A stretch of 23,794 bases of DNA from CAZAGT01 sp964484515 (GCA_964484515.1 CAZAGT010000033.1:1-23794); one strand, 5' to 3'; shown: positions 1 through 8,126, counted from the first letter of the stretch. Notes: generated from the letters alone by a model not told the origin. A program made the numbers and translations.

Positions 1-1329
1 GATGAGGAGCAGGCGCTCGCTGGTCATCATCTTGCCGGAATCTTCGCTTGCCAGGACCTCTCGCATGTAGGATTCTACGATGCCGCGCATGATCTCGTCG
101 ATGTTGTTGACACGAAAGAAATAGGTCACGGGGTCGAGCGGACGGTACTGGACCACGAGGCTGAGATCCACCAGGTTTTCATCGCCCGTCATGGTGACGG
201 ATTCTATATTGAGCTTCTTGTAGCCTGGAACCTGATGGGTCGCCTCCCACAGCAACGCCGAAACGGCGTTCATCAGGGATGGATCCGCGCGAAACCCCAC
301 TTCGACCCGATACACGCGCCGGGCGTTCACCTTGCGGATCTTTTCAAAGGGCCACGGCAGGGCGAAGTGCAGACCGGGCTTCAGGTATTCGTCAACGATG
401 GCCCCGAAGCGGAAACGCACACCGATCTCGTCTGCTTGGACCGTGGTGATGCCGCTTCGCAGATACATGATCAACAACAAGACGGCGACGGCCACACCGG
501 TCCAGCGCAAAAAGCGACGGCTGGGCCGCAACCGGCTGAAGTCGATGTCCGGCAGTGAGATCTTGCGCCGGAAGCACTGCTCTGAGACAAAACCGACGGC
601 CCAGGGCACAAACGCGGACAGGTTTTGCCAGACGCTCTTGGCATCGACACTCGATTTGCGAAAGAAGCTCACGAAGGAGGAGGCCAGGAGATTCAGGCCG
701 GTGATGGCGATCATGACCGCAATCAGGACGGCCACGACGCGCTCGAGTCCGATGCCGATCCACTGCCCCATGATCGAAATCAACACGGCAATGGAGGTAA
801 ACATGTCCATCCGGCTGTGATAACCGTCGGCCACCAGGGCGGGAGAGTCGGTCTCGCGTCCGACCATCAGCTTGAACCGTGAGATGAAGTAGGCGATACC
901 GACACAAACCGTGACGCCGACCACCGCCAGCCACATATTGGTGATCTGACCTACCCTGGCGACGATTACCTTTGAAACCACCTCGTAGGCCGTATAGAGG
1001 ATCAGGAGCGATACGAAGTAGGCCACCAACGATTCGATCCAGTAACCGGGCAGCGGGCCTTCAGCCTTCGACTCGGAAGGCCCGGGCGCCGGTCCTGAGT
1101 CTGTAGTGGTATCGGCGGGTGGTCCTCCAGCGTTGGGACTGTTGCTTTTGCGCTCCTGGCNNNNNNNNNNGGTGAGGACGGTGCATGAGACGACGAGGTC
1201 GGAAAAGCTGTGGTAGGCGTCGGCCAGGATGGCGACGCTGCCGGTGAGAAAGGCGAGGAAGCCTTTTAACGAGGTGAGGAAGATGTCCGTGCCGATGGAG
1301 AATAGGGACGTGCGTACTCGACGATCCAT
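1..1329 (-). CDS. CDF cation transporter fused to HflK-like SPFH domain (partial, gap inside)
   Basis: One frame stays open from ATG at 1329 to the left window edge, crossing only the ten N at 1161-1170, so the 3' end is missing. The N-terminal half is a cation diffusion facilitator membrane domain: hydrophobic helices and the two metal-site signatures of the family, ADAYHSFSD near residue 40 and ADGYHSRMD further on. A Pro/Ser/Gly-rich linker lies after the gap between them. After about residue 220 the usual CDF cytosolic domain is absent. Instead there is a basic stretch, a single membrane helix near residues 270-285, then HflK-type SPFH sequence (GVRFRFG, PGLHFALPWPFEKI, RVYRVEVGFR). HflK normally works with HflC to control the FtsH membrane protease. 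The start is backed by AGGAG eight bases upstream. The same frame is open on both sides of the gap, but the real gap length is unknown, so a join of two genes by misassembly at the gap cannot explain the fusion: the CDF-to-SPFH junction itself lies in ungapped sequence near 500-660. Confidence 0.75.
   Translation of the reverse strand, partial: MDRRVRTSLFSIGTDIFLTSLKGFLAFLTGSVAILADAYHSFSDLVVSCTVLTXXXXQERKSNSPNAGGPPADTTTDSGPAPGPSESKAEGPLPGYWIESLVAYFVSLLILYTAYEVVSKVIVARVGQITNMWLAVVGVTVCVGIAYFISRFKLMVGRETDSPALVADGYHSRMDMFTSIAVLISIMGQWIGIGLERVVAVLIAVMIAITGLNLLASSFVSFFRKSSVDAKSVWQNLSAFVPWAVGFVSEQCFRRKISLPDIDFSRLRPSRRFLRWTGVAVAVLLLIMYLRSGITTVQADEIGVRFRFGAIVDEYLKPGLHFALPWPFEKIRKVNARRVYRVEVGFRADPSLMNAVSALLWEATHQVPGYKKLNIESVTMTGDENLVDLSLVVQYRPLDPVTYFFRVNNIDEIMRGIVESYMREVLASEDSGKMMTSERLLLI
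1161..1170. other. Assembly gap (10 N) in CDF-HflK gene
   Basis: Ten N between the first and second CDF helix pairs. The frames on the two sides agree if the true gap is 1 base modulo 3 (10 satisfies this). The number of missing residues is unknown. Confidence 0.95.
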
Positions 1330-1412
1330 ATCGATTTTCTCCTTCGTCTATGTTTTCTTAGGCTCTTTTGAAACCCCCTCTTTTTTCACGCGTTGACTTT
1401 TCAGGGCGATCT

Positions 1413-1436
1413 TTATTACTACTAATTTAGTAATAA
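1413..1436. repeat. AT-rich inverted repeat in leader of CDF-HflK gene
   Basis: Perfect 9-bp arms TTATTACTA (1413-1421) and TAGTAATAA (1428-1436) are separated by 6 bp. The element lies about 85-105 bp upstream of the CDF-HflK start and just downstream of its likely promoter. Its position and symmetry suit an operator, for example for a metal-sensing repressor, but the binding protein is not identifiable here. Confidence 0.5.
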
Positions 1437-1461
1437 TCCTTGTTTAATCGCATACTTACAC

Positions 1462-1491
1462 TAAATACTTGCCCCTTGAGGATCGTGTCAA
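1462..1491 (-). promoter_or_regulatory. Likely sigma-70 promoter of CDF-HflK gene
   Basis: On the minus strand TTGACA (1491-1486) is followed after 18 bp by TATTTA (1467-1462), in an AT-rich stretch that stands out from its GC-rich surroundings. The inverted repeat at 1413-1436 would fall in the early transcribed region. Confidence 0.5.
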
Positions 1492-1755
1492 GTCTTTTGT
1501 CAGAAGTTGCTTCCCGTTCATCCAGAAATACAATTTCGCCAGGTGAGAAGCGTCCAGATCAGAAATGAGGATTGTTTCGCAAGATCAAGGAAAATTCCGC
1601 GAGATAGCGTACTTGGATAGCCTTGAAGTTTCCCCAGGTGCGAAGGGCACGGATTTCCGGGTCAAATCGATTGATTCGTCGAGCTGCGTTGCAGTACCGG
1701 GGAGCAGGGAATAGCGGAGATTGCGGGAAAAGGCCTTTTTTGGGCTGGAAAGGAT
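1492..1755. other. Intergenic stretch without recognisable gene
   Basis: Together with 1330-1491 this makes a gene-free region of 426 bp between the CDF-HflK gene and the SDR gene. Short open frames here show no recognisable protein and no convincing start. Apart from the promoter and inverted repeat to the left, and a loop-less AAAAGGCCTTTT palindrome at 1728-1739, I see nothing in it. Confidence 0.6.
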
Positions 1756-2532
1756 CTAGTGGGCGGTCCACCCGCCGTCAATGTGCAGAATGTGGCCGGT
1801 CACCATGTCGGAGGCCGGAGAGGCGAGATAGATGACGGCGCCGACGACGTCCTTGGGTTGGGCGGCCCGGTCGAAAAGGATGTTCTCGAAGATGTACTTC
1901 CTGAATTCCGTATCCTCGAACATGGGCTTCGTCATCGGGGTCTCGACAAAGGTGGGCGCAATCGCATTGACATTGATCTTGTGTTTGGCCCATTCGACCG
2001 CCAGGACGCGGGTGAGTTGGTTGACGGCGCCCTTACTGGAGCAATAGGCGGCGCGTTTGATCAGGCCGACACTGCCGGCCTGCGACGATACGTTGATGAT
2101 CTTTCCGCGCTGCTGACGGATCATGACCTTGCCGACGGCCTGAGCGCAGAAGAAGAGTCCCTTCAGATTGATGTTCAGAACCCTATCCCAGGCTTCTTCC
2201 GTGACCTCCTCAGCCCACTGGGGGATATTGATTCCGGCATTGTTCACCAAAATATCGATACGACCAAAGCGCTGCACCGCTGCCGCCACCACGTTCTCGA
2301 TGTCGGAGGTCAGGGTCATATCCGCCCGCTGCACCAAGGCCTCGCGACCCAATGACGCGGTCTCCGCGGCCACCTCCTCGAGCTCAGAAAGGGTCCGGCT
2401 GCAGATGACGAGATTTGCGCCATACCTAGCCAACGCTAGTGCGATGTGGCGCCCGAGACCTCGGCCGGCGCCGGTCACAAAGGCCACCTGTCCGGTCAGG
2501 TCGAATTCGGCTCCGGGTTTCGCTGCCAGCAT
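1756..2532 (-). CDS. SDR family NAD(P)-dependent oxidoreductase
   Basis: This 258-residue protein is a classical short-chain dehydrogenase, acting on an alcohol or keto group in the cytoplasm. It carries the Rossmann motif TGAGRGLG (residues 20-27), NNAG (97-100), and the catalytic triad S150, Y163 and K167 (YCSSK). The C-terminal MVTGHILHIDGGW is typical of the gluconate 5-dehydrogenase / 3-oxoacyl reductase-like branch. The substrate cannot be read from the sequence. The ATG lies 3 bases after the AOR stop codon, with its ribosome binding site AGGGAG inside the end of the AOR gene, so the two are probably translated from one message. It is the last gene of the ADH-MoaD-AOR-SDR operon. Confidence 0.9.
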   Translation of the reverse strand: MLAAKPGAEFDLTGQVAFVTGAGRGLGRHIALALARYGANLVICSRTLSELEEVAAETASLGREALVQRADMTLTSDIENVVAAAVQRFGRIDILVNNAGINIPQWAEEVTEEAWDRVLNINLKGLFFCAQAVGKVMIRQQRGKIINVSSQAGSVGLIKRAAYCSSKGAVNQLTRVLAVEWAKHKINVNAIAPTFVETPMTKPMFEDTEFRKYIFENILFDRAAQPKDVVGAVIYLASPASDMVTGHILHIDGGWTAH

Positions 2533-2535
2533 CGT

Positions 2536-4386
2536 CTAAGCTCCCTGTAGGTGGTCCAATCCCAAGTCCGCTCGTTTTTCGGGGGTGGGGATCCCATCCT
2601 CACTCCAGCCGCGATATTCATAATAGTCGCCCAGCAATCGGCCGATGGGAGGCAGTTGGTTGGTCAAGCTCTTGTCCTTGCGGTTCAGGGTCAGGAACCG
2701 GGGCGGCAAGAAATCGTCCTTTCGGCTGACCCCTGCACGTGTGTTGTAGAGTCGTTTCAGATTGAAGACCCTCTCACCGGTCTTCATGAATTCGGCCAGG
2801 TCGATCTGTCGCCCGGTAATCGAGTTGGCCCAGTTGATGAGATTGGTGACGTTGACGGCCTTGCCGATCTGGGTAAATCGGCAAATGAGGAGTGTGTCCA
2901 TCATGGACATGAGATCTTGCAGTTTGGCGGTGAACTCGGCCTTACCCTCTATCTGGTAGGCGTCCTGGGGCTCCGGAATACCGATTTCGGCCATGCTGAG
3001 CGCCAATTCATAGGGATGACTCCAGCTTGCGTTGTGACAAGCGCCCCGGGCCGCCGTAGCGTAGGAGAGGCCCTGGCTGAAGAAGCGGCGGGGATCATGG
3101 GCCGAAGGCTCAAGTCCCTTGACGTGGATAGCGAATTCCGAGGCATTCTTGCCCAGGTGTGCAGCCATGGCCTTGGAGCCCTCTCCCATGATTTCGCCGA
3201 TACCTTCCCGTTTCCCCATCTTCTCCACCATAGCCACGAGGGCCTCAGCATTCCCCCAGGTCAGTTCGATGCCGTCGGTATCCCTCTTGGTGATCAGCCC
3301 CTTCTCATAGGCCTCCATGGCAAAGGCCACAACGGCGCCGGTCGAGATAGTGTCCAGGCCATAGCGGTTGCAGAGGTCATTGGCCTTGCAGATGGCCGGA
3401 AGATCGTCGATGAGGCATTCGCCGCCCAGGGTGCCGAGGCTCTCATATTCGGGACCTTCACAGTCAAGCGGCGCATAGGGTCCCTCTTTGAGCGTTACGT
3501 GGCGGCCGCAGGCGATGGGACAGAGGAGACAGGCCGTCCGACCGCTCAAGATCGTGTCGTGCATCGTGACGCCGCTGATCCGGCCGGCCCCCTCCCAACG
3601 GCTGCGTCTCCAGTTCTGGAGCGGGAAATTGCCGATCTTCTCGTAATTCTCGATCCCACCGGACGTGCCATACTTCCCAAAGGCCTCCGTCACCTTCTTC
3701 ACGTGAGGCAGTACGTTGTTGACATCCTCACGGAGGATGTCGGGCCGGGCGAGGGGGATCTCCCTGGCCCCGTATGCGACGATCGCCTTGAGGTTTTTGG
3801 ATCCCATCACGGCGCCGAGGCCGGTTCGTGCCGCGGCCCGCGCGATCGTACCCACGTGGGGGATGCTCGCCACGCGGGCCAGTCGCTCGCCAGCGGGTCC
3901 AATCACCGCGGCGGTGGCCCGTTTGGTGGTCTCGGACTTGAGCCAGGCGGCCGACTCGAAGGCGTCTCGGCCCCAGATAGGGCGCGCATCGCGTATCTCA
4001 GCGCCGTCCTCATAAATCCAGATATAGACCGGTTGGTCCGCCTTCCCTCGGATCACGATCCCGTCGTATCCGGTTTTCTTGAAGTGGACCCCCCAGGAAC
4101 CACCTACGTTGGATTCTCCGAACAGACCTGTGAGAGGTGAACGTGCGACCACGTGATGACGGCTGGAGGATGGGACCCTGGTCCCGGTAAACGGGCCGGT
4201 AAAGGCCAACAAGACATTCTCAGGACCGAGAGGATCGGTTTCGGGGGTTGTTTCTTCGTAGAGGATCTTGGCCGCGGGCCCCACGCCGCCGACGTATTTT
4301 TCGATGAGGTCCGCATCCAGTTCCTGAACCACCGTCTTCCTTTCGGTCAGGTCGACCCGTACGATCTTACCTTGATAACCGAACAT
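2536..4386 (-). CDS. Aldehyde ferredoxin oxidoreductase (tungsten/molybdopterin, [4Fe-4S])
   Basis: The 616-residue product matches the length of the AOR family, which oxidises aldehydes to carboxylic acids with ferredoxin as acceptor, using a bis-pterin tungsten (or molybdenum) centre. Visible features: an N-terminal GESNVGGSWGVHFKKTGYDG pterin-binding stretch (around 90-109), the iron-sulfur ligands C286, C289 and C293 (CxxCxxxC), and the distant fourth ligand at C502 (LLICRF). The start has GAGGAG eight bases upstream. It follows a MoaD-like gene, a common partner for making the pterin cofactor, and an iron alcohol dehydrogenase whose product would be its aldehyde substrate. The reaction could run in either direction in vivo. 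No ferredoxin or electron-transfer subunit is encoded next to it. Confidence 0.93.
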   Translation of the reverse strand: MFGYQGKIVRVDLTERKTVVQELDADLIEKYVGGVGPAAKILYEETTPETDPLGPENVLLAFTGPFTGTRVPSSSRHHVVARSPLTGLFGESNVGGSWGVHFKKTGYDGIVIRGKADQPVYIWIYEDGAEIRDARPIWGRDAFESAAWLKSETTKRATAAVIGPAGERLARVASIPHVGTIARAAARTGLGAVMGSKNLKAIVAYGAREIPLARPDILREDVNNVLPHVKKVTEAFGKYGTSGGIENYEKIGNFPLQNWRRSRWEGAGRISGVTMHDTILSGRTACLLCPIACGRHVTLKEGPYAPLDCEGPEYESLGTLGGECLIDDLPAICKANDLCNRYGLDTISTGAVVAFAMEAYEKGLITKRDTDGIELTWGNAEALVAMVEKMGKREGIGEIMGEGSKAMAAHLGKNASEFAIHVKGLEPSAHDPRRFFSQGLSYATAARGACHNASWSHPYELALSMAEIGIPEPQDAYQIEGKAEFTAKLQDLMSMMDTLLICRFTQIGKAVNVTNLINWANSITGRQIDLAEFMKTGERVFNLKRLYNTRAGVSRKDDFLPPRFLTLNRKDKSLTNQLPPIGRLLGDYYEYRGWSEDGIPTPEKRADLGLDHLQGA

Positions 4387-4542
4387 GATTACGCTCCTCT
4401 ATTGTGAGCTTCTGAAAAATGTCCAACCGCTGCGTGTGCATCAGGATTACACTTGCCTACACCAAAGGAGCAAGGCGCAGGGCATGAGGAAAGATGATTT
4501 GAAAATCCCGATGTCCTGTTCCCTGGAGCCTCAAACCTCGGC

Positions 4543-4806
4543 TTATCCCCCCGTTGCCGGGAGGACGACCTCGACGGTGTCTTCGTCACCGATCCGGTCG
4601 GCGAGTTTGAGGTGCCGGCCGTTGCGGATAAAGATCACGTATGCCGAAAGCGCCGTGTCGTCAGCCGCTGCGGCATACCTCTCGAGGCCACTGAACCGGC
4701 GGGACAATCGATCGATCAATTCCCTGAGAGTGATAGGGTCTTCGAGTTTCAAATGACTCTCTTTGGCCGCCAACGCGGCGAACGGCCCGAAGAAACGAAT
4801 GACCAT
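4543..4806 (-). CDS. MoaD/ThiS-family sulfur carrier protein
   Basis: An 87-residue ubiquitin-like protein ending in exactly Gly-Gly before the stop codon, as needed for C-terminal activation to a thiocarboxylate. MoaD proteins donate sulfur for the dithiolene of molybdopterin. Other visible family features are the N-terminal beta strand (VIRFFGPFAALA), the TLRELIDRLSRRF helix and a final VEVVLPATGG. It sits 12 bases after the alcohol dehydrogenase gene and 156 bases before the AOR gene, and many AOR operons include such a carrier. It is probably dedicated to the tungstopterin of the AOR. The upstream ribosome binding site is weak, so translation may be coupled to the preceding gene. Confidence 0.88.
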   Translation of the reverse strand: MVIRFFGPFAALAAKESHLKLEDPITLRELIDRLSRRFSGLERYAAAADDTALSAYVIFIRNGRHLKLADRIGDEDTVEVVLPATGG

Positions 4807-4818
4807 GGCCCCAAGATC

Positions 4819-5979
4819 CTAGAAGGCATTCTCAAAGATATTTTCCGCGTCCGCGGCGGTCATATTGCGGGGGTTGTTGTTCATCAGCCGGGTGACCTTC
4901 ATCGCTGCTTCCGCCAGGTTGGGAATGGCATCCCGCGGGATCTTGAGTTCGCTCAAGGACTGGGGCATATCCAGGTCCTTAACCAGGTTCTTGACGGCCT
5001 CGGGGGCGTAACGGGCCTGATCCAGTAATGAAAGGTGCTCGACCCTTTCTCCGAGGAAAAAGGTGATCTGGGCAAACTTGGGGATGTCGCCGAGGACATT
5101 GAACTCCATCACATGTGGGAGCAGTAGCCCATTGGCGATGCCGTGTGCGACGTCGAACTCTCCTCCGAGGGGATAGGCCAGGGCGTGCACGGCGGTGACC
5201 CCTGCATTGGCGAGGGCGATACCGGCGTAAAGGCTCCCCATGGACATATTGTAACGGGCCTCTACATTCGCACCCCTGGCAACGGCCGTTCGAAGGCTCT
5301 TGCCGATTAGCATAATCGCCTCTCTGGCATACATGTCGGTCAGGGTTGTGGCGTTGATGGACGTGTAGGCCTCAATAGCATGAGCGAGGGCGTCCATGCC
5401 GCTGAAGGAGGTGACCCGGGGAGGCATCGATACCGTCAGCAGGGGATCGACAATGGCGACCTGGGGGAGGATATAGGGACTGACGATCCCTTTCTTGAGC
5501 TTGGCCGCCGTATCGGCCAGGATGGCATTCGGAGTTACCTCGGCCCCGGTGCCGGCGGTCGTAGCGACCAGGAATGTGGGGATACCGGGCTTTTTAAGAA
5601 GATTGATGCCAAAATAGTCATGGACCGTGCCCGGATTCGTGCACATCATGGAGGCCACCGAGGCGATGTCCATCGAGCTCCCGCCGCCGACACCCACAAT
5701 CAGGTCGTACCCGCCGCCCTTGGCCGTCTCGATACAGTCCTCGGCACAGGAGATATCCGGATCAGGCAGGACCTTATCCCAGATGTCGACGCCGATACCT
5801 TCCTTGGTTAAGAGTTCTTCGACTCTGCCCCCGATCCCGGAGTCCACGACGCCCTTGTCCGTAACCACCAGGGCCTTCTTGGTTCCCCGTGCCTCGGCCT
5901 CTTCACCGATTTTTTCTAGAACGCCATTGCCGGCCAGGATAAGGTCGGGAGACTTGAAAGAGATGATCTTGCTGTCCAT
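4819..5979 (-). CDS. Iron-containing alcohol dehydrogenase
   Basis: The 386-residue protein is a group III (iron-dependent) alcohol dehydrogenase interconverting a primary alcohol and its aldehyde with NAD(H). It shows the nucleotide motif GGGSSMD (98-104) and all four metal ligands in the expected spacing: D196 and H200 (MDALAHAIEAY), H265 (VHALAYP) and H279 (AHGIANG). The ATG has an excellent AGGAGG seven bases upstream. It is the first gene of the leftward operon ADH-MoaD-AOR-SDR, behind a promoter with a LacI-type operator at 6050-6063. Paired with the AOR, it suggests oxidation of an alcohol to an acid, or the reverse reduction. Confidence 0.94.
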   Translation of the reverse strand: MDSKIISFKSPDLILAGNGVLEKIGEEAEARGTKKALVVTDKGVVDSGIGGRVEELLTKEGIGVDIWDKVLPDPDISCAEDCIETAKGGGYDLIVGVGGGSSMDIASVASMMCTNPGTVHDYFGINLLKKPGIPTFLVATTAGTGAEVTPNAILADTAAKLKKGIVSPYILPQVAIVDPLLTVSMPPRVTSFSGMDALAHAIEAYTSINATTLTDMYAREAIMLIGKSLRTAVARGANVEARYNMSMGSLYAGIALANAGVTAVHALAYPLGGEFDVAHGIANGLLLPHVMEFNVLGDIPKFAQITFFLGERVEHLSLLDQARYAPEAVKNLVKDLDMPQSLSELKIPRDAIPNLAEAAMKVTRLMNNNPRNMTAADAENIFENAF

Positions 5980-6049
5980 GTCGAATCCTCCTCTCTAGAA
6001 TCGCGAATCGGGTGTGGGCGGCCCCAAAAAGACCGGATCGGAATCCAAG

Positions 6050-6063
6050 GTTCAACGTTAAAC
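6050..6063. promoter_or_regulatory. LacI-type operator at ADH operon promoter
   Basis: GTTCAACGTTAAAC is a near-perfect palindrome with a central CG, the hallmark of LacI/GalR operators. It abuts the -10 of the leftward ADH promoter and is almost the same as the perfect palindrome in front of the LacI-family gene (22587-22600). The identical 14-mer recurs at 8127-8140. Confidence 0.75.
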
Positions 6064-6064
6064 C

Positions 6065-6093
6065 TTCTAGCAGGCGCTTTTGGGCGCTGTCAA
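6065..6093 (-). promoter_or_regulatory. Likely promoter of the ADH-MoaD-AOR-SDR operon
   Basis: Minus-strand TTGACA (6093-6088) is followed after 17 bp by CTAGAA (6070-6065), or TAGAAG with 18 bp. The operator at 6050-6063 comes immediately after, where transcription should start. The -10 is poor, but the same arrangement recurs in the duplicated copy at 8143-8171. Confidence 0.55.
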
Positions 6094-6248
6094 GGACTAT
6101 CGCGGTCGGGAAGGGTGAGCTATTCATACAACGGGGAGTCGTCTCACGTCGAATGTCAGTCTTGGAGACAGGTCCACCGAAATCGTGTCCGAGGGCTCTA
6201 GTACACTGCAAGAGCGCTGCTCATTCTGGGCCGCGAATCCTTTTTTTC

Positions 6249-6277
6249 TTGACAGCGGGGGAGGCATCCAAATAATA
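6249..6277 (+). promoter_or_regulatory. Likely promoter of cyclase gene 1
   Basis: Perfect -35 TTGACA (6249-6254), 17 bp spacer, ATAATA (6272-6277). An operator-like site follows directly. The leader to the start codon is about 115 bases. Together with 6065-6093 it makes a divergent promoter pair in the 418-bp region between the ADH and cyclase genes. Confidence 0.6.
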
Positions 6278-6291
6278 GTTAAACGGTATAG
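6278..6291. promoter_or_regulatory. Degenerate LacI-type operator at cyclase 1 promoter
   Basis: GTTAAACGGTATAG has an intact left half-site and a divergent right half. It sits directly after the -10, at the same place as the better conserved site 8357-8370 in the duplicated copy. Its 10-mer AACGGTATAG also occurs on the minus strand in the LacI leader (22532-22523). Confidence 0.5.
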
Positions 6292-6304
6292 TTAGATGAT
6301 TCTG

Positions 6305-6316
6305 AAAGGAGGTGAT
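6305..6316 (+). promoter_or_regulatory. Strong anti-16S (Shine-Dalgarno) sequence far upstream of cyclase 1
   Basis: AAAGGAGGTGAT is a full-length complement to the 3' end of 16S rRNA, yet it lies 82 bases before the cyclase ATG, which has its own AAAGGAG. The element is conserved at 8384-8394 before cyclase 2. No convincing leader peptide start follows it in this copy (ATA instead of ATG). Confidence 0.35.
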
Positions 6317-6397
6317 ATAAGGCTCTTAATCGGTAAGAACCAGGAAGGAACAGGGTGATTTGAGAACGAAAAAACGTTCAGAACAAAGGAGCAAGAC

Positions 6398-7360
6398 ATG
6401 TCAAGAGGATCGACGAAATGGGTTGTAGCGTGTGTAGCCGTTTTGTTCACCCTAACCGTGGTCGGCATGGCGCAGGCGGAACCATGCACCAAGACCTTCG
6501 GTAAGCTTCCAGCCCCCCAATTCTCTCCGTACCTCGTAAGCTTAATCAAGACCGGCGCTGTTTACGATCTAGGCGTTGTAAGATCCTACGATATGCCCTT
6601 GTGGCCGGGGCACCCGCCGTTCAGGGTGCTGAACTATAAGTATCACGGCGAGGATATGGTTCTGGCGCCTGCTACCTACGCCAACGACCAGATCACGACC
6701 TGTATGCACGCCGGAACCCACATTGATGCCCTGAACCACATCGGTGAAGTGCAGGCCGACGGGTCGATCAAGCTCGCCACAGGAGTTCCTGGTGTTACTA
6801 CGACCGCTGCTAAAGCGAAGGAGTGGTGGGGCATGAACGTGGGCGACGGGTCCGAGTTCCCTCCGATTATCCTGCGGGGCGTCCTGTTGGATATGCTCAA
6901 TTACAAGGGCGGCGTGGACACCGGCGGGGAGATCACCGTGAAGCGGGGCTACGGCATTACGGCGGCAGATATCAAGGGCTGCATGAAGGCCCAGGGTGTT
7001 GATGTTAGGCCCGATGTGCCCACCGCCTTTCTGATTCGCACGGGTCAGATCAAATACTTCTTGAAAAAAGATGGTGCCAATTATGGCGGCGAGGTAGCCG
7101 GACCCAACCTGGAGGCGGAGAAGTACATGGCCTCCATCGGCGGCGTGGTCACGGGTTCCGACACGGTCTCCTATGAGCAGATGCTCGTCCTGCCGCACCC
7201 GGTCCACCGATGGATGATGTTCCATGGGATCTTCATGAACGAGGTCCTCAACCTGGAAGAGCTGGCCAAGGACAAGGTTTATGAAGGGATCTACATTGCG
7301 CTGCCGACCAAAATAAAGGGTTCGACCGGATCCCTGATTGATCCTATCTTCATCCACTAA
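6398..7360 (+). CDS. Secreted cyclase-family metal-dependent hydrolase, copy 1
   Basis: A 320-residue protein of the cyclase family (Pfam PF04199; relatives include kynurenine formamidase and isatin hydrolase). These are metal-dependent hydrolases that often open cyclic amides or formamides. The signature HxGTHxDxxxH is present as H104, H108, D110 and H114. Residues 1-27 form a signal peptide (basic start, hydrophobic core, AQA before E28), so it should act in the periplasm or outside. The start has AAAGGAG seven bases upstream. It is 320/320 collinear with copy 2 (8473-9435), with about 72 differences by hand count. It is transcribed away from the ADH operon from a promoter carrying LacI-type operators. 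The substrate is not known. Confidence 0.9.
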   Translation: MSRGSTKWVVACVAVLFTLTVVGMAQAEPCTKTFGKLPAPQFSPYLVSLIKTGAVYDLGVVRSYDMPLWPGHPPFRVLNYKYHGEDMVLAPATYANDQITTCMHAGTHIDALNHIGEVQADGSIKLATGVPGVTTTAAKAKEWWGMNVGDGSEFPPIILRGVLLDMLNYKGGVDTGGEITVKRGYGITAADIKGCMKAQGVDVRPDVPTAFLIRTGQIKYFLKKDGANYGGEVAGPNLEAEKYMASIGGVVTGSDTVSYEQMLVLPHPVHRWMMFHGIFMNEVLNLEELAKDKVYEGIYIALPTKIKGSTGSLIDPIFIH

Positions 7361-7394
7361 ACCCGGATTGGCGCTATATTCCCGACGCCTAAAG

Positions 7395-7428
7395 AAAGGC
7401 CTTCCGCCGAGAGGACGGAAGGCCTTTT
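7395..7428 (+). terminator. Rho-independent terminator after cyclase 1
   Basis: Perfect 12-bp stem AAAGGCCTTCCG (7395-7406) / CGGAAGGCCTTT (7416-7427) with a 9-base loop, followed by TTTT-rich sequence. It lies 34 bases after the cyclase stop codon. Confidence 0.9.
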
Positions 7429-7483
7429 GTCGTTTCTTCAAAAAAATCCAGCCGAGTTTGACATCCCGAAGATCGTTGTGGTC

Positions 7484-8124
7484 CTAGCCCTCCCGGAGTT
7501 CTGGTAGATCAGCGTAATGGTCCAGGGCCGCGGGATTCCGCAAGGCGTCCTTGTTCAGGACCGGCTGGCCGTGGATCACTTTTTTCACGGCCAGCTCGAC
7601 CTTCTTCATGTTGAGCGTATAGGGGCCTCCGGGACGGCCACGATCTTGGCGGGCACGTGTCTGGGAGAGGCGTTGGCGCGAACGCTTGCCTTGAGCCTTT
7701 GCTTGAGGTCTTCGGTCAATTCGACCCCCTCGGCCAATTGAATAAAGAGGACGATCCGGACATCCCTCTTCCAATCCTGGCCCACCAGCAGGCTGTCCCC
7801 GATCTCTTCCATCTGCTCCACCGGACGATAGATCTCGGCGGCCCCGATCCTGACCCCGCCGGGATTCAGGGTAGTATCCGACCGCTCGTGGATGACGACA
7901 CCCCCGCGATCGTTGATCTCAATGAAATCGCCGTGCCGCCAGACATTCGGGTGGACGTCAAAATAGGCGTCACGGTACTTTTTGCGTTCCGGATCATCCC
8001 AGAAATAGATCGGAATCGGCGGCGCCGGTGCGGTGCAGACCAGCTCTCGCTATCGGTTGATCACGGATCTACCCTCCTCATCATAGGCCTCGACCTTCAT
8101 GCCGAGCCCCTTGCACTGCAACTC
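7484..8124 (-). pseudogene. 3' remnant of acetoacetyl-CoA synthetase gene
   Basis: This minus-strand segment matches residues about 439-651 of the intact synthetase encoded at 10102-12057, with most residues identical. It is broken in at least three ways. The first 438 codons are missing, cut at 8124 next to the operator. A CAG codon has become a TAG stop (around 8052, in NRQGEL). One base is missing near 7628 (GGGGCC where the intact gene has GGGGACC), shifting the frame between PEAP and YTLN. It retains the A8-type motif region and the C-terminal catalytic-lysine region, but without the adenylate-forming core it cannot be an active synthetase. Confidence 0.9.
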
Positions 8125-8126
8125 TT

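Larger units (their letters stand above)
6047..8124. repeat. Tandem duplication, copy 1 (promoters, cyclase 1, synthetase remnant)
   Basis: This unit is matched by 8125 to about 10743. Shared parts in the same order are the divergent promoters with operators, the cyclase gene, and the 3' third of the acetoacetyl-CoA synthetase. The left boundary is sharp: similarity begins within about three bases of the operator (6050 versus 8127). The right boundary is where the remnant ends at 8124, equivalent to about 10743 in the intact synthetase gene. Sequences just after the two cyclase stop codons differ, including the terminators. Confidence 0.8.

Noticed and set aside
392..934. 180-codon minus-strand frame inside the CDF-HflK region
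   Set aside because: It is in a different frame from the continuous CDF-HflK reading and gives an Arg/His-rich sequence with no family resemblance.
1728..1739. AAAAGGCCTTTT palindrome as a terminator for the SDR operon
   Set aside because: No room for a loop and no T-tract after it on the minus strand, so it is unlikely to form a terminator hairpin.
2551..4140. 529-codon open frame on the plus strand opposite the AOR gene
   Set aside because: It is the antisense shadow of a strongly supported AOR gene; no recognisable domain, and GC-rich codon use readily leaves such frames open.
4387..4756. Plus-strand frame starting near an AAAGGAGCAAG sequence in the MoaD-AOR spacer
   Set aside because: The ribosome-site likeness appears to be chance; the frame runs antisense through the MoaD gene and its product has no recognisable features.
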